Source of the DNA: an uncultured Clostridia bacterium
GTDB taxonomy: Bacteria; Bacillota; Clostridia; Christensenellales; Borkfalkiaceae
Assembly (NCBI GenBank): GCA_947624805.1
Contig: CANQLW010000001.1
Location: forward strand, 1 to 37,072
DNA: 37,072 nucleotides
Reading direction: 5' to 3'
Position 1 is the first letter of the stretch, and each line of letters opens with the position of its first letter. Shown piece after piece: positions 9,511 through 20,149 of this stretch. The position numbers and the translations under genes were made by a program. The notes beneath the pieces were generated by a model. That model saw only the letters and a program-made list of their open reading frames with translations. It was not told the DNA's origin and did not search any database.

Positions 9511-12500
9511 TTAGCTTTGGGCAATGACGCGCGACTTGTAGAGCGACCAGCTCGACTCTGCCTTGTAGGCATCGACGCTTGCCGAAGGCACCTTCACGGT
9601 GATATTGTTCGACGTCGTGCCGAACACGTTGGTTCCGAGCTTGGGCGGCGTGGTCGCGTTGATGGCGCAAGTCGTGCCCGTCGGGACGCTGCCGAACGCA
9701 GACGAGCCGATCTCGGTGACGCTCTCGCCGATCGTGATGGTCTTGAGCGCGGAGCAGCCGTAGAAGGCGTAGTCGCCGATCTTCGTGACCGCGGTGAGCG
9801 TGACCGAAGTGATCGCCGTCTTGTTATAGAAGGCGTACGGCTTGATCTCGGTGAATGTCGAGAGGTCTTCGGGTGCGGTCGTACCGAGGTACATATACAC
9901 GATCTTGCCCGTATCCTTATCGACAAGCATCTCATTTTCCACCTTGAAGCTCGTGTTCTCCGCCGCCACCGTGAGGCTCTTGCAGGTCGCAATATACTTG
10001 CCCGCACCGAAGATGTCGAGAATGCTGTCCATGCTCTTCACCGCCGCGGGGATGACGATCGTCGCCAGATCGCCGTAGAAGGAGAGGAGTTTGCCGCTCT
10101 TATCGACGACCCAGCCGCCGTCTACTTCGTCGTAGCTGCCCGCCTCGACGAACTTCGCAGTCGAAAGTTTCGCCGTCACAAAGCTGCTGTCCGTCTTGTA
10201 GGTTTCGATCTTTCCCTGCGGCACGACGAGCAAGCCGATGAAAGAGTCGCTTCCGCCATTGCCGATCGGGAAGCTCTTGTCAACGGTGGGAACGGAGGTG
10301 CCGTTGAAGATGACAATGCCGCCGTTTGCGATCCCGTTGAAGCCGTTGCTTGCGATACTTGTCACATTCTCGCCGAGCGTCAATTTCGTGAGATTTGTCT
10401 TGTAGAACGCCATCGTGCCGATCGTTGCAGCATTCACCGTGATCTCTTTTTCCGTGAAGATCGCGCCCGAGAACGCATAATCGGGGATCGCCGTAAGGTC
10501 TTTGAAGAGATCGAAGGAAGCGACCTTCGCGTTGTTGAAGGAGTACCCGCCGATCTCGGTGAGCGTTCCGAAGGAGAGCGTCTCAAGCCCGCCGCGGTTG
10601 TAGAAGCAATATGCGGGGATCGCCGTGACCTTGGAAAGCGTGACGCCCGTAAGCGTATCCTTGCTCTCCAGTTTGGAGTTCACCGCGAACGCGTAAGGCG
10701 CAATGGTCGTGATGTCCGTCGAGGAGAAGCTCTCTTCGGTCCCGAAGTAGTAGTAGAGCGTCGTGCCGTCATAGGAGACGAGCGCGCTGCCCACCACTTT
10801 GAGGTTGGTGTTGCCATCTGCCACGGTGATGATGACAGGCGTTGCGGGGAACTTCGAGGTGGACGTGCCGAAGATCGCAGTAATATCCTTGATCTTTATG
10901 TTTGCGGGAATCTCGAGTGTGCCCGAAAGAGTGCCGCCGTAGGACTTCAGGTACCCTTCGTCATCGAGCACCCACGGGTTCCACTTCGCATAGAGGGTGG
11001 TATCTTCGGAGACGGTGTCTTCGTCAAAGTCGAACTGTTTGCCCCATTCGCCCGTGTCGGTGCCGTTCTGCGTCCACCAGCCCTCGAACGTCCAGCCCGT
11101 GCGGGTCGGGTTCTTGGCGGGAGCGGTGACGTGTTCGCCCTTCTTGACGGTCTGCGTCGCCACAAAGCCGCTCGGCTTGCTGCCGCCGTTGAGATCGAAG
11201 GTGACGAGCGCGCCCTTCTCCCACTTCGCGTAGAGGGTGGTATTCTGCGTAATTTCGCTCTCGAAGTTGAACTGATCGCCCCAGTCGCCGCTCTCGGTGC
11301 CGTCCTTGGTGTACCAGCCGAGGAACTCATAGCCCGCTCTCGTGGGAGCATCGGGCTGCGTGGCCTTTTCGCCCGAGCGAAGCGCCTGCCAATCGACAGA
11401 GGAGCCCTCGTTGCTGTTGAATTCGACCCAGAGACCGCCTTCTTCCCACTTCGCCCAGAGCTCAAGGGATTCTTCCTTGATGACCGCGCCGAAGCCCGTA
11501 TATTCGTTGCCCTCGGAGCAGTCGGCATCGGTGTACCAGCCTGCGAAGATCTTGCCCTTCCACTTCGGGGTGGTGGGTTCATTGAAGGTTGCGCCCCAGT
11601 TGACTGCCGCGGTCGGTGCCGCGGGTGCGCCTTCGCCCTCGCCCATGTGATAGGTGACGTTGACCGTGATCGCCACATAACGTGTAGCAGCGGGCGTGTA
11701 CCAGTTCCAGTTGACCAAAGAGCTGCTCCTGTATTTTGTGAGCGCACTGCTCGGAACGTGGAAGTACATATAGGTCTTGGAGCCGTCGCCGCCGAACGGG
11801 TGCTCTGCGGACTTGACGCTCGACGTCTTGTAGAGGGTGGGAGGCGTGGTCGCATAGACGTACACGTCGACGCGGTGCTTGCCGTTGCCCGCCGAGTAGA
11901 ATGCCGCCTGACCGATCGTCTTCATCTTGTCGCCAAGATAGATCTTTTCGATCGCGGAGCTGCCCGTGAAGGCGTTCGCCGTGACCGTGGTGGCCTTCAT
12001 GAACTTGACCGTCTTAAGCGTGGTGATGCTTGCAAATGCCGCAGGGACCGTGGTGCCGTTCCAGACGATATCCACGAGCTTGGTGCTCTTGAAGGCGTCT
12101 GCGCCGATGGTCGCAACGTTCTCAAACGGGGTGAAGTCGGTCATGCCCGCGCAGCTCTCAAACGCGCCCTTGCCGACCGTGGCGAGGTCTTTCGAGAAGG
12201 CAAGCGTCTTGGCAGTCGCAAGGTGCCCGTAGAAGGCGCTCTCGCCGATCGCGGTGACGTCCGCCCATGTGAGCTCTGTCCCTTCGTCGCCGAAGAAGGC
12301 GTAGAGGGTCGTGCCGTCGTAGGAGAGGAGCGCGCCGCTTTGCATCTTGAAGGAGTCGCTGTCCCCTGCCACCGTGAAGGAAGTGCATTTGCCGAGTACC
12401 GTCTTGGTGCCGAAGATATCGAGAATGCTCGTGATGCTCTTCACCGTTGCGGGCAGAACGACCGTATCGGTAGGCCCGTAGTACTTGGTGAGTTTGCCCG

Positions 12501-15500
12501 TTTCATCGACCTGCCAGAAGTCCTCTTCCCACTTGGCGTAGATGGTGAGGTCTTCGCTGCCCATCTTGTAGTTCTCGAAGTCGAACTTCTCGCCCCAATC
12601 GCCTTCGGTGCCGTCCTTGGTGTACCAATCGACGAACTTGTAGCCGGGGCGAGTCGGGTTCTCGGCGGGACGGGTGACTTTCTCGCCCGGGAGCACCGAC
12701 TGCTCTTCGACCGAAGAGCCGCCATCGCCCGTGGAGAAGGTGACAACTTTGCCGCTCTCCCACTTGGCGTAGAGGGTGGTATCTTGGGTAATGGTGTCCT
12801 TGGTGAAGTCGAATTCCTGCCCTTCGGAGCAACTCTCATCCTTATACCAGCCAAGGAACACGTGGCCCGACCACTTGGGCGCTTCGGGCTGGGTGAGCGT
12901 CGAGCCGGGGCGGACCATTTCGCCTTCGACTTCCGCGCCGCTGTCGCCCGTCGAATAGGTGACGTTGACGCCCTTCGTCCACTTGGCATAGATCGTGACG
13001 CTTGCCGTCACGTTGGAGTTTGCAAAATCATACTCCGTGCCCCAGTCGCCGTCGGCGCCGTTCTTGGTGTACCAACCGTCGAAATAGTAGCCCGTCTTCG
13101 TCGGGTCGGTCTCGGGTCTTACGACCTTGCCGCCCGTGAGATACTGCTGGCTCTCCACCGCCGTGCCGCCGTTTTCGGTATCGGTATCGAAGGTGACCGT
13201 GTAGACATGGGTATTTTCATCCGCCTTGACCTGCGCCGCATAGGACGACCAAGCAGAGGTATAGGTCTCCACGATCTCTTGGGGAACGTAGAGCTCGCAG
13301 GTCGCATCCACAGCCTTCGCGGGAAGGGTGGGCGGGGTGAGGAGGTTAAAGTAGAGCTTGAGATTCGTGCAGCCCGCAAAGGCGCCCTCGCCGATCGCCG
13401 TGAGCTCGGGGCTCTTCAGGGTCGCGGAGGTGAGACCGCTCTTTTCGAAGGCGTGCGCCGCAACCTCGGCAAGGTTTTCAAACGGCGTGAAGGAGGTGAG
13501 CCCCGCACAGCCGTAGAAGGCGTACTCCCCTACCGTCTCGGGGGCGCCGAAGGTGACGGAAGCGTCCGCTTTCAGCCTGTTGTAGAAGGCGTAGGGCTTT
13601 ACTTCGGTGACTTCCGAGAAATTCCCCGTGCCCGCTCCGAAGTAGGCGTAGAGGGTCTTCCCGTCCTTGGAGACGAGGGCGCCGTCTTGCATCTTGAAAT
13701 TCTCACTCTCCTGCGCAACGGCAAACGACGTGCACTTGTCGAGGTTGGCGGTCGTGGTGAAGATATCGAGAATGCTTTCGAGGCTCTTCACCGCCGCGGG
13801 CATGGTGAGACTTGTCATATCGCCCTCATAGAAGGCATACGAGCCGTCCTCACGGAGTCCCCAGCCGTCCTCGGTGTAGAAGCCGAGATAATAGCCGAGA
13901 TAGCTGTTCTCGTGCTTCGCTTGGTCGAGCTTGGATTCCTTCACATACACATAGCGATGCGTGCCGTACTGATTGTTGTTGTTCCCCGTATTCCCGAGGG
14001 AGGCATTGGCAAGCACGGGCAGCGTGTCGCCTAAAATGATGACGTCGAGGTCGCACTTCTGGACATTCCATGTGAAGGCGCCCGCGCCGATCGTCTTGCA
14101 GTTGGGGCCGATGACGATCTTCTTGCAGCCGCCCTTGGCGCTGGCAAGACCCGAGACCTGAATGGCGAACGCCTTGCTCTCGATCGTGACGATGTTGGGG
14201 AGACGGATCTCCTTGATCTTGGTGTACTGCTGTGCGATGTTGCCGCTGACTTCAAATGCGCTCGCGCCGACATACTTTGCATTGCAGTAGATGGTCTCGA
14301 AGGCATTGTCGTAGAAGGCGTATTTGCCGACCTTCTCCACCGAGCCGAAGAGGCTGTCATAGGCGCCGTTGAGAGCGGTAAACTCGTAGAAGGCGTATTC
14401 GCCGACCTCGATGAGGTTGTCGGAGAAGCCGAACGCCGTCATATAGTTCGCGCCGCCCGTCGCCGCGATGCCTGCGAAGGCATAGGGCGCGATTTTCACC
14501 GCGTCGGGGTATTTGAGCGTCGACGCTTTGTAGCAGTAATAGATGACCGTCCCGTCGTAGCTCATGAGGGTATTGTTTACCACCTTGAAGGCGGTGCTGC
14601 CATCCTCCACCGTAATGGACTTGATCGACTTCAGGAGGTCGATCTGGTTTTTGCCGCCGCGGCTGTCGTAATTGAGCTGTGCGATGCTGTCGAGGCGGGT
14701 GAGTTCCTTGGGGATCTTGATGTCCGTCTTGGAGCCCGTGTAGCTCTTCAGAGCGCCGTTCTCAATGACCCAGCCTTCATAATCGCCCGTACCCGTATAG
14801 TTCGCCCCCTTCGCGAGGAACTTGGCGTACACGGTCGTCTCGCCCGTGATGGGCGCATCCCAGTCGAATTCCTTGGTGCACGCCTCATCGCGGTACCAGC
14901 CCATGAAATCCGCCCCCTCTTTGGTGGGGTTCTGAGTCGGCTTTTTCGCCGTCCCGCCCTCTGCGATGCGCTGGGCCTCTACCGAAGAGGCGCCCTCGCC
15001 CGTCGAGAAGTTGACGGTGTAGTATTTGCCGAACTGGGCATACAGGGTGAGATTTTCGACGATCTCGCTCGAGAAATCGAAGGGGACGGTGCAGTCCTCG
15101 TCCATAAACCAGCCGCCGAAATCGTAGCCGTCCTTGCTGGGATTCTGTTCGGGCTGTGTCGCCTTTCCGAAGCCTTTCACGTTCTGCGCCGCGGGGACGT
15201 TTTCTGCCCCCTCCGCCGAGAAGGTGACGACATAGGTCTGCTCCGCCGTGCCCGCCGCATAGATCTTATCCGCATATGCCTTCCAGCCGCTCGCCTCGCG
15301 GTAGGAGGAAAGCGCATCGGCGGGGACAAAGATCCTGCCCGTGAACGCGCCCGCCGCGCCGAATACGGTGTTGCCGAGGTCCGGCGCATCCGCCGACTTC
15401 ACGGTGACGGAGAGGAGCCCCGTTTCCGCAAACGCCTGCGATCCGACCGTCTTCACCGTCTCGGGCAGGGTGATGCCGACGAGATGTGTAAGGCCCTCGA

Positions 15501-16347
15501 ACGCGCCCGCCGAGATGCCGACGGTGCCGTCCTTTATCGTGATCTGCGTATCCGTATAGATACTGCCTGCATACTTATAGAGCGTCTTGCCGAGGTAGAC
15601 CTCGCCGACCGTGAGGCCGAGGTCCCACGCGGTGTTGGTGAATGCGCCGTAGCCCACTTCCCCGAGGTTTTCTCCGCCGCCGACCGTTTCGAGCGCAGTG
15701 CAGTTACGGAAAGCATACTGCCCGATGCTTCTGATGCTCGCGGGGATCTTGACCGCACGCATCGCGGGTTGCTGTTCGAATGCGGAGGACTTGATCGCAA
15801 CGACCGCCTTGCTCCCGTGTACGGAGGGCAGAACGACGTCCTGCGGGAGCGTCTCTCCCGCCTTTGCGGAGATCGCAACGCCGCCGTCGACATCCTCAAA
15901 GTCGAAATAGGTATCGGCGGTCGCGTCCGCGTCCTTCCATTTTGCATAGACGGTGACGTCCTTGTCGGGCGCCTTGTCGAAATCGAATACCGTCTCGCAG
16001 CCTTCGTCCTCGTACCAGCCGTCGAAGACATAGCCGTCCTTGACGGGCGCCTCGGGCGAAGTTGCCTTCTCCCCCTCCTTGACGCCCTGCTTGGCGACGC
16101 TGCTGCCGCCCTTGGTGTCGAAGGTGACGACGTAATGCTTGGCTTCCTCGGGGGCGGGATCCTTGACTTCTCCCTTCTCCTTGCCGCATTCGTCGCAGAG
16201 CCCGTCGCCGTCCGCGTCCGTGAAGACATGGGGCTCGTCGTTGACATTCCCCTGCGACGGGTTGTTGTCACAGGCGGCGAACCCGACTGCCGTGCCCATG
16301 CACAGCGCTGCGAGGAGCGCTAAGAGTGCTTTGTTTTTCCCTTTCAT
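9511..16347 (-). CDS. Giant modular cell-surface lipoprotein: InlB B-repeats (Flg_new/Listeria-Bacteroides type) alternating with BspA-like LRR_5 blocks
   Basis: 2278 aa; lipobox GFAAC; about nine GYxFxGWYxxxxx...TxYAKW repeats; IxxYAFYxCxxLxxxxxxxxVxxIGxxAF LRR_5 repeats; five copies of a ~100-aa module with SILDIFG...SFKMQ..L.SYDGTTLYxYFG. Confidence 0.88.
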   Translation of the reverse strand: MKGKNKALLALLAALCMGTAVGFAACDNNPSQGNVNDEPHVFTDADGDGLCDECGKEKGEVKDPAPEEAKHYVVTFDTKGGSSVAKQGVKEGEKATSPEAPVKDGYVFDGWYEDEGCETVFDFDKAPDKDVTVYAKWKDADATADTYFDFEDVDGGVAISAKAGETLPQDVVLPSVHGSKAVVAIKSSAFEQQPAMRAVKIPASIRSIGQYAFRNCTALETVGGGENLGEVGYGAFTNTAWDLGLTVGEVYLGKTLYKYAGSIYTDTQITIKDGTVGISAGAFEGLTHLVGITLPETVKTVGSQAFAETGLLSVTVKSADAPDLGNTVFGAAGAFTGRIFVPADALSSYREASGWKAYADKIYAAGTAEQTYVVTFSAEGAENVPAAQNVKGFGKATQPEQNPSKDGYDFGGWFMDEDCTVPFDFSSEIVENLTLYAQFGKYYTVNFSTGEGASSVEAQRIAEGGTAKKPTQNPTKEGADFMGWYRDEACTKEFDWDAPITGETTVYAKFLAKGANYTGTGDYEGWVIENGALKSYTGSKTDIKIPKELTRLDSIAQLNYDSRGGKNQIDLLKSIKSITVEDGSTAFKVVNNTLMSYDGTVIYYCYKASTLKYPDAVKIAPYAFAGIAATGGANYMTAFGFSDNLIEVGEYAFYEFTALNGAYDSLFGSVEKVGKYAFYDNAFETIYCNAKYVGASAFEVSGNIAQQYTKIKEIRLPNIVTIESKAFAIQVSGLASAKGGCKKIVIGPNCKTIGAGAFTWNVQKCDLDVIILGDTLPVLANASLGNTGNNNNQYGTHRYVYVKESKLDQAKHENSYLGYYLGFYTEDGWGLREDGSYAFYEGDMTSLTMPAAVKSLESILDIFTTTANLDKCTSFAVAQESENFKMQDGALVSKDGKTLYAYFGAGTGNFSEVTEVKPYAFYNRLKADASVTFGAPETVGEYAFYGCAGLTSFTPFENLAEVAAHAFEKSGLTSATLKSPELTAIGEGAFAGCTNLKLYFNLLTPPTLPAKAVDATCELYVPQEIVETYTSAWSSYAAQVKADENTHVYTVTFDTDTENGGTAVESQQYLTGGKVVRPETDPTKTGYYFDGWYTKNGADGDWGTEYDFANSNVTASVTIYAKWTKGVNVTYSTGDSGAEVEGEMVRPGSTLTQPEAPKWSGHVFLGWYKDESCSEGQEFDFTKDTITQDTTLYAKWESGKVVTFSTGDGGSSVEEQSVLPGEKVTRPAENPTRPGYKFVDWYTKDGTEGDWGEKFDFENYKMGSEDLTIYAKWEEDFWQVDETGKLTKYYGPTDTVVLPATVKSITSILDIFGTKTVLGKCTSFTVAGDSDSFKMQSGALLSYDGTTLYAFFGDEGTELTWADVTAIGESAFYGHLATAKTLAFSKDLATVGKGAFESCAGMTDFTPFENVATIGADAFKSTKLVDIVWNGTTVPAAFASITTLKTVKFMKATTVTANAFTGSSAIEKIYLGDKMKTIGQAAFYSAGNGKHRVDVYVYATTPPTLYKTSSVKSAEHPFGGDGSKTYMYFHVPSSALTKYRSSSLVNWNWYTPAATRYVAITVNVTYHMGEGEGAPAAPTAAVNWGATFNEPTTPKWKGKIFAGWYTDADCSEGNEYTGFGAVIKEESLELWAKWEEGGLWVEFNSNEGSSVDWQALRSGEKATQPDAPTRAGYEFLGWYTKDGTESGDWGDQFNFESEITQNTTLYAKWEKGALVTFDLNGGSKPSGFVATQTVKKGEHVTAPAKNPTRTGWTFEGWWTQNGTDTGEWGKQFDFDEDTVSEDTTLYAKWNPWVLDDEGYLKSYGGTLSGTLEIPANIKIKDITAIFGTSTSKFPATPVIITVADGNTNLKVVGSALVSYDGTTLYYYFGTEESFSSTDITTIAPYAFAVNSKLESKDTLTGVTLSKVTAIPAYCFYNRGGLETLSFGTLTEIGGYSFNNAKVASFDLFKDLTAIPDYAFSGAIFTEKEITVNAATIGTMAFYKTNLTKLTLGENVTSIASNGFNGIANGGIVIFNGTSVPTVDKSFPIGNGGSDSFIGLLVVPQGKIETYKTDSSFVTAKLSTAKFVEAGSYDEVDGGWVVDKSGKLLSFYGDLATIVIPAAVKSMDSILDIFGAGKYIATCKSLTVAAENTSFKVENEMLVDKDTGKIVYMYLGTTAPEDLSTFTEIKPYAFYNKTAITSVTLTAVTKIGDYAFYGCSALKTITIGESVTEIGSSAFGSVPTGTTCAINATTPPKLGTNVFGTTSNNITVKVPSASVDAYKAESSWSLYKSRVIAQS

Positions 16348-16359
16348 TTTCTTTCCTCC

Positions 16360-17337
16360 TTATGCCTTCCGTTCCATATAGACCTGAAGCCTGCCCTCAC
16401 GCATACCGCTTCCGCCCGCTTCCACTTTGATGTAGATACGGAAGGTCATGGTCTCCTGCGGGATGTATGCCATCTCGGGCTCTTCTCCGTCCTCTACGAC
16501 GCCGCTGCCGTCGAGGCCGTAGCTGTCTGCAAAGAGATAATCGGACGTACTGTTGCTTCCGCTCGACTCGAGCGAGAACGAAAAGTACTTATACCCCGGT
16601 CCCACGGTGGGCTTGGGGTAGACGAAGGGTTCGTCGTCGTGCCTGTCGCTCGTGCCGATGTCCGTGAGGTAAACCTTGATACGGTCGTTCTTTTTGAGGG
16701 TGAAGTACTCGTTGAAGAACTGCACTTTGGAGCCGTAGCCCATGTCATAGACATTCCAGACGTCGGTACCAGAGACGAGGAGGGGAACGACGTCTTCGGA
16801 GCCGTCCTCATGCGTGATGAGCAGGAAATTCTTCTCGCCGCCGCCGACCTGTTCGGGCGGGGTGACGGGGTCATGTCTCTGCGATGCCGCCGCGCGGAAA
16901 TCTGCATAGAGATAGAGAATCCCATCCGTCTCGGGAACGGTCTCCGTATAGGTGACGGAGGCGTCCTCGATGTACCACCAGCCCTGAAATACGAAGGGCT
17001 TGCCCTCGGCGTCCGTCTTCTCGGTCACGGGTTCGGGGAGTTCGCTCCCCGCCGCCCCCGCGCGGTAGATATTGGGCTCTTTTTCGAGATGAAGCGCTTC
17101 CTTCTCCGCCTCGGTGAGCGCCGTCAGGCCCGAAACGGTGTTGTATTTCGTCTCTTTCGTCTTACCGTCATACCAGCTGCCGGGGACGAGATAGGTCTGC
17201 GCAGCCTCAGCCGCAGCGGGAGCCGCGACGGAGGAGTTCTCGGACGCGGTCTGTGCCGCCGCAGCGCTCACCGAGAGCCCGCCGACGCACGCCGCCGTCA
17301 TGATCGTTGCCAGTGCAACCGTCAAAATCTTTTTCAT
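16360..17337 (-). CDS. Secreted protein of unknown function, starch-locus associated
   Basis: Signal peptide MKKILTVALATIMTAACVGGLSVSAAAAQ; FVFQGWWYIEDASVTYTETVPETDGILYLYADF resembles an InlB-like repeat; sits between the amylase gene and the giant lipoprotein gene. Confidence 0.7.
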   Translation of the reverse strand: MKKILTVALATIMTAACVGGLSVSAAAAQTASENSSVAAPAAAEAAQTYLVPGSWYDGKTKETKYNTVSGLTALTEAEKEALHLEKEPNIYRAGAAGSELPEPVTEKTDAEGKPFVFQGWWYIEDASVTYTETVPETDGILYLYADFRAAASQRHDPVTPPEQVGGGEKNFLLITHEDGSEDVVPLLVSGTDVWNVYDMGYGSKVQFFNEYFTLKKNDRIKVYLTDIGTSDRHDDEPFVYPKPTVGPGYKYFSFSLESSGSNSTSDYLFADSYGLDGSGVVEDGEEPEMAYIPQETMTFRIYIKVEAGGSGMREGRLQVYMERKA

Positions 17338-17349
17338 GCTCTTTCCTCC

Positions 17350-20127
17350 TTAAACAGAATAGATCGCGAATGTGTACGCGGGGACGCTCGCCCCGGTGCC
17401 CATCCCCGTGCCGTTCGTCGCATACACAAGGGTGCCTTCCTTCAGGCCCGTCGTCTTGCTGCCCGAGGTCGCGTTCAGGAACATTCTCCATGTGTTCTTG
17501 CCGTCCGTGACTTCCCAGACCATGAGGTTGTAGTCCTTATCCGAGGAATCCGTCGGCGTGAGGATGGTCACTTCTCCCCTTGCAAGCGGCGAATCGCTGC
17601 GTTTGCGGGCCGCGATGATGCCCTTATAGGCATTATAGATGGAGTCCGCGTCTTCCTTCTGCTGTGCGAGGCCGTCCATCTTCTTGTTCCACTGATCCCA
17701 CTCGCTGTAATAGCCGTTGAAGCCGATCGGGAAGTAACAGGTGACGTCGTCCTCGCGCTCCCAGCCGTAGGTGTAGCCGTCCTCGCCCTCGCCGTTGCCG
17801 TCGCTCGTCCACTTGTAGGGCTGGCGGAGCCATCTGTCCTCGTGCCCCGCGCCTTCGCCCTGCGGGTTCGCCGTCTTGCAGCCCGTCATGCCGAGCTCGT
17901 CGCCCGCATAGATCCATGTGATGCCCGGCATGGAGAGACAGATGCCCGCCCACAGTTTTGCGAGCTTGCCCGTCGTCTCATAGATGCTGTCTGTCATATC
18001 CTGCTCGATCCAGTCGGCGCGCGCGAGATTGCGCTTTGCCGTCAGACGGTTACGGGCACGGGAGACGTCATGATTGGAGGTGAAGATGCCGTCGATGTAG
18101 TCGTGGCGGTAGAGATTGAAGTCGAACTGCGCCGCGACATAGCTCTGCATCCCCTTGCTGTTGTAGTCCTTGCCGTTGGTGCTGTCGAAGGCGACGGTCG
18201 CGATCGCGCCCGCCATGTCATAATAGAAGTTAAAGTTGAACTGCGAGTCGAGCCCCTCGTAGAGCTGGGCGATGTGGATGGGGTCGCCGTTGAAGTTCTC
18301 TGCAAGAAGGAGCGCGTTCGGATAGCTCGCCTTGAGCTTGGCGTTGAACTCCATGAAGAAGTTCGCATCCTTGTTGACGTCATAGGAGTAATCCCCCGCC
18401 GTCGAGCCGATGACCGAGCCGTCCGAATAGTCACGCACGATCTGGCTCGAATGGTTGGGATTCTCATTGACCATATAGATGTGCTTTGCGGCGTCGAGAC
18501 GGAACCCGTCGAGCCCGAAGCTCATCCAATAGAGGGCGACGTCGAGAATGGCGTCTCGGACCGCCTGATAGTCGAAGTTGAGTTCGGGCATGGAGCTCCC
18601 GAAGGAGGAATAGAAGTAGTAACCGTTGCTGTCCTTATACCACTGGTTCTTCGCCGCCTGATCGGTGAGAGAGGAGACATATTCCTCGTTCTGCCATGTG
18701 TAGAAGTTACGGTAGTCGATGGTCCTGAGCGAACCGTCCGCCATCTTCACCGTCTCTTTGACGAGCTTGGAGCTCTTGACGAACCACGGATTGGACGTCG
18801 AAGTGTGGTTGAGCACGAAGTCCATCAGAACTTTCATGCCCCGCTTGTGCGCCTCGGTGAGAAGCTGTCTGTAATCCTCGAGGGTGCCGAAACGGGGATC
18901 GACGGTGAAGTAGTCCTGAATGTCGTACCCGTGGTAGCTGTTGGACTGCTGGAAGGGGGTGAGCCAGAGGGTATCCACCCCGAACTCCTTGAGCTCATCG
19001 AGCTTGCCGATGATGCCCTGAAGATCGCCCATGCCGTCGTTGTCGCTGTCCGCAAAGGACGCCATGAAGATCTGATAGCCGACGGAATTGTCCTCCCAGC
19101 CCTCGGCGACGGCCTGCTGCGTATAGGCATTGCCCTTGTTGGAAATGACGTCGTGCTGCGAGACAGCCGAACCCGCCTCGAGCCCTTCATAGGGATCGAA
19201 GACGATGTAGCTTTCGTATTTGGGCGTGCCCGCCTGCCCTTCGTTCTGGCGGATGAACCAGTGGTAATCGCCCTTATCGCGCCTTGCACGGGAGAGATCG
19301 AAGGTGATGTCGCCGCTGTCGTTGACCCAGAAGCCCTGACCGTTCTCACGGCTGTCCTTGGAGAAGAGCTGTACGCCGATATAGCTCGTCGTGGCATAGC
19401 TGACGTGGCTCGTCTTATGGGTACGCGTCGCGCTATCCCAGCCGCCGTCATCCCATTCACCGTCGAGATAGATATCGTAAACGGCGCCGCTCTCATCGAT
19501 CTTCATGGGATAGAATGTCCTGCCCTCGCTCGGCACGGGGCTGTACTCCCATACCCAGAGCCCCCAGTCGCCGTAGACGGCGGAATCGATGGGAGTATCG
19601 TAGGAATGGGTCTCCGCGGCATACCCGCTGTTGGAGGTGCCATTCTCGGAGTTGTCGTGCGCGGCACGCAGATAGTGGACATAGAGATGACGCTCCTCGC
19701 CCCAGTTGAGGGCGGACTCATACTTCTCTGCGACGTTCGTCGCGCCCGTCTCCTCCCAGTGTGCCGTGAGGGTGATGTCCTTGGTGACTTTCCCCTCCGA
19801 GAAATCCCAGAGCTCACTGCCGTTGTACCAGCCCGTGAGCGAATGGCCCTTCCAGTATCCCTCCTGCGGGATCACGGCGGTCTCCCCGCTCAGAACGATC
19901 GACGTCTGCGGCGTGACGGTGACCCCCGCCTCCTTTGCCTCGGCGCCGACGTCGTACGTCACCGTATGATTCAGCGCCGCGTCTGAACCCGCTGCGGGTC
20001 CCTGCGTCCCGATATGGTTTGCGGGACCGTTTGTCCCCGTGCCCGCGGGATCATTGGTACAACCCGCAAAGCAGCCGAGGACGAGAATGAGCGACAAAAG
20101 TATGCAGCCCAAACTTCTCTTTTTCAT
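17350..20127 (-). CDS. Extracellular alpha-amylase-type GH13 lipoprotein with an N-terminal InlB-like repeat
   Basis: Start at MKKRSLG (20127); lipobox LGCFAGC; GH13 motifs MDFVLNHTS, GFRLDAAKH, LLAENFNGD, FTSNHDVSR; N-terminal VTYDVGAEA...KGHSLTGWYNGSELWDFSEGKVTKDITLTAHW. Confidence 0.9.
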   Translation of the reverse strand: MKKRSLGCILLSLILVLGCFAGCTNDPAGTGTNGPANHIGTQGPAAGSDAALNHTVTYDVGAEAKEAGVTVTPQTSIVLSGETAVIPQEGYWKGHSLTGWYNGSELWDFSEGKVTKDITLTAHWEETGATNVAEKYESALNWGEERHLYVHYLRAAHDNSENGTSNSGYAAETHSYDTPIDSAVYGDWGLWVWEYSPVPSEGRTFYPMKIDESGAVYDIYLDGEWDDGGWDSATRTHKTSHVSYATTSYIGVQLFSKDSRENGQGFWVNDSGDITFDLSRARRDKGDYHWFIRQNEGQAGTPKYESYIVFDPYEGLEAGSAVSQHDVISNKGNAYTQQAVAEGWEDNSVGYQIFMASFADSDNDGMGDLQGIIGKLDELKEFGVDTLWLTPFQQSNSYHGYDIQDYFTVDPRFGTLEDYRQLLTEAHKRGMKVLMDFVLNHTSTSNPWFVKSSKLVKETVKMADGSLRTIDYRNFYTWQNEEYVSSLTDQAAKNQWYKDSNGYYFYSSFGSSMPELNFDYQAVRDAILDVALYWMSFGLDGFRLDAAKHIYMVNENPNHSSQIVRDYSDGSVIGSTAGDYSYDVNKDANFFMEFNAKLKASYPNALLLAENFNGDPIHIAQLYEGLDSQFNFNFYYDMAGAIATVAFDSTNGKDYNSKGMQSYVAAQFDFNLYRHDYIDGIFTSNHDVSRARNRLTAKRNLARADWIEQDMTDSIYETTGKLAKLWAGICLSMPGITWIYAGDELGMTGCKTANPQGEGAGHEDRWLRQPYKWTSDGNGEGEDGYTYGWEREDDVTCYFPIGFNGYYSEWDQWNKKMDGLAQQKEDADSIYNAYKGIIAARKRSDSPLARGEVTILTPTDSSDKDYNLMVWEVTDGKNTWRMFLNATSGSKTTGLKEGTLVYATNGTGMGTGASVPAYTFAIYSV

Positions 20128-20149
20128 GGTTTCCTCCTTATTTTTCTTT

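Noticed and set aside
8428-14034. 1868-aa plus-strand ORF antisense to the binding protein and the giant lipoprotein
   Set aside because: Spans two well-supported minus-strand genes and their intergenic gap; Arg/Glu/Val/Leu-rich shadow sequence with no recognisable domain, expected from GC-rich, repetitive sense codons avoiding TTA/CTA/TCA.
9593-16271. Numerous Arg/Ser-rich minus-strand ORFs overlapping the giant gene in other frames
   Set aside because: Alternative-frame artefacts of the repetitive gene; low-complexity composition.
16639-19986. 1115-aa plus-strand ORF antisense to the amylase gene
   Set aside because: Same shadow-ORF artefact; the minus strand carries clear GH13 motifs.
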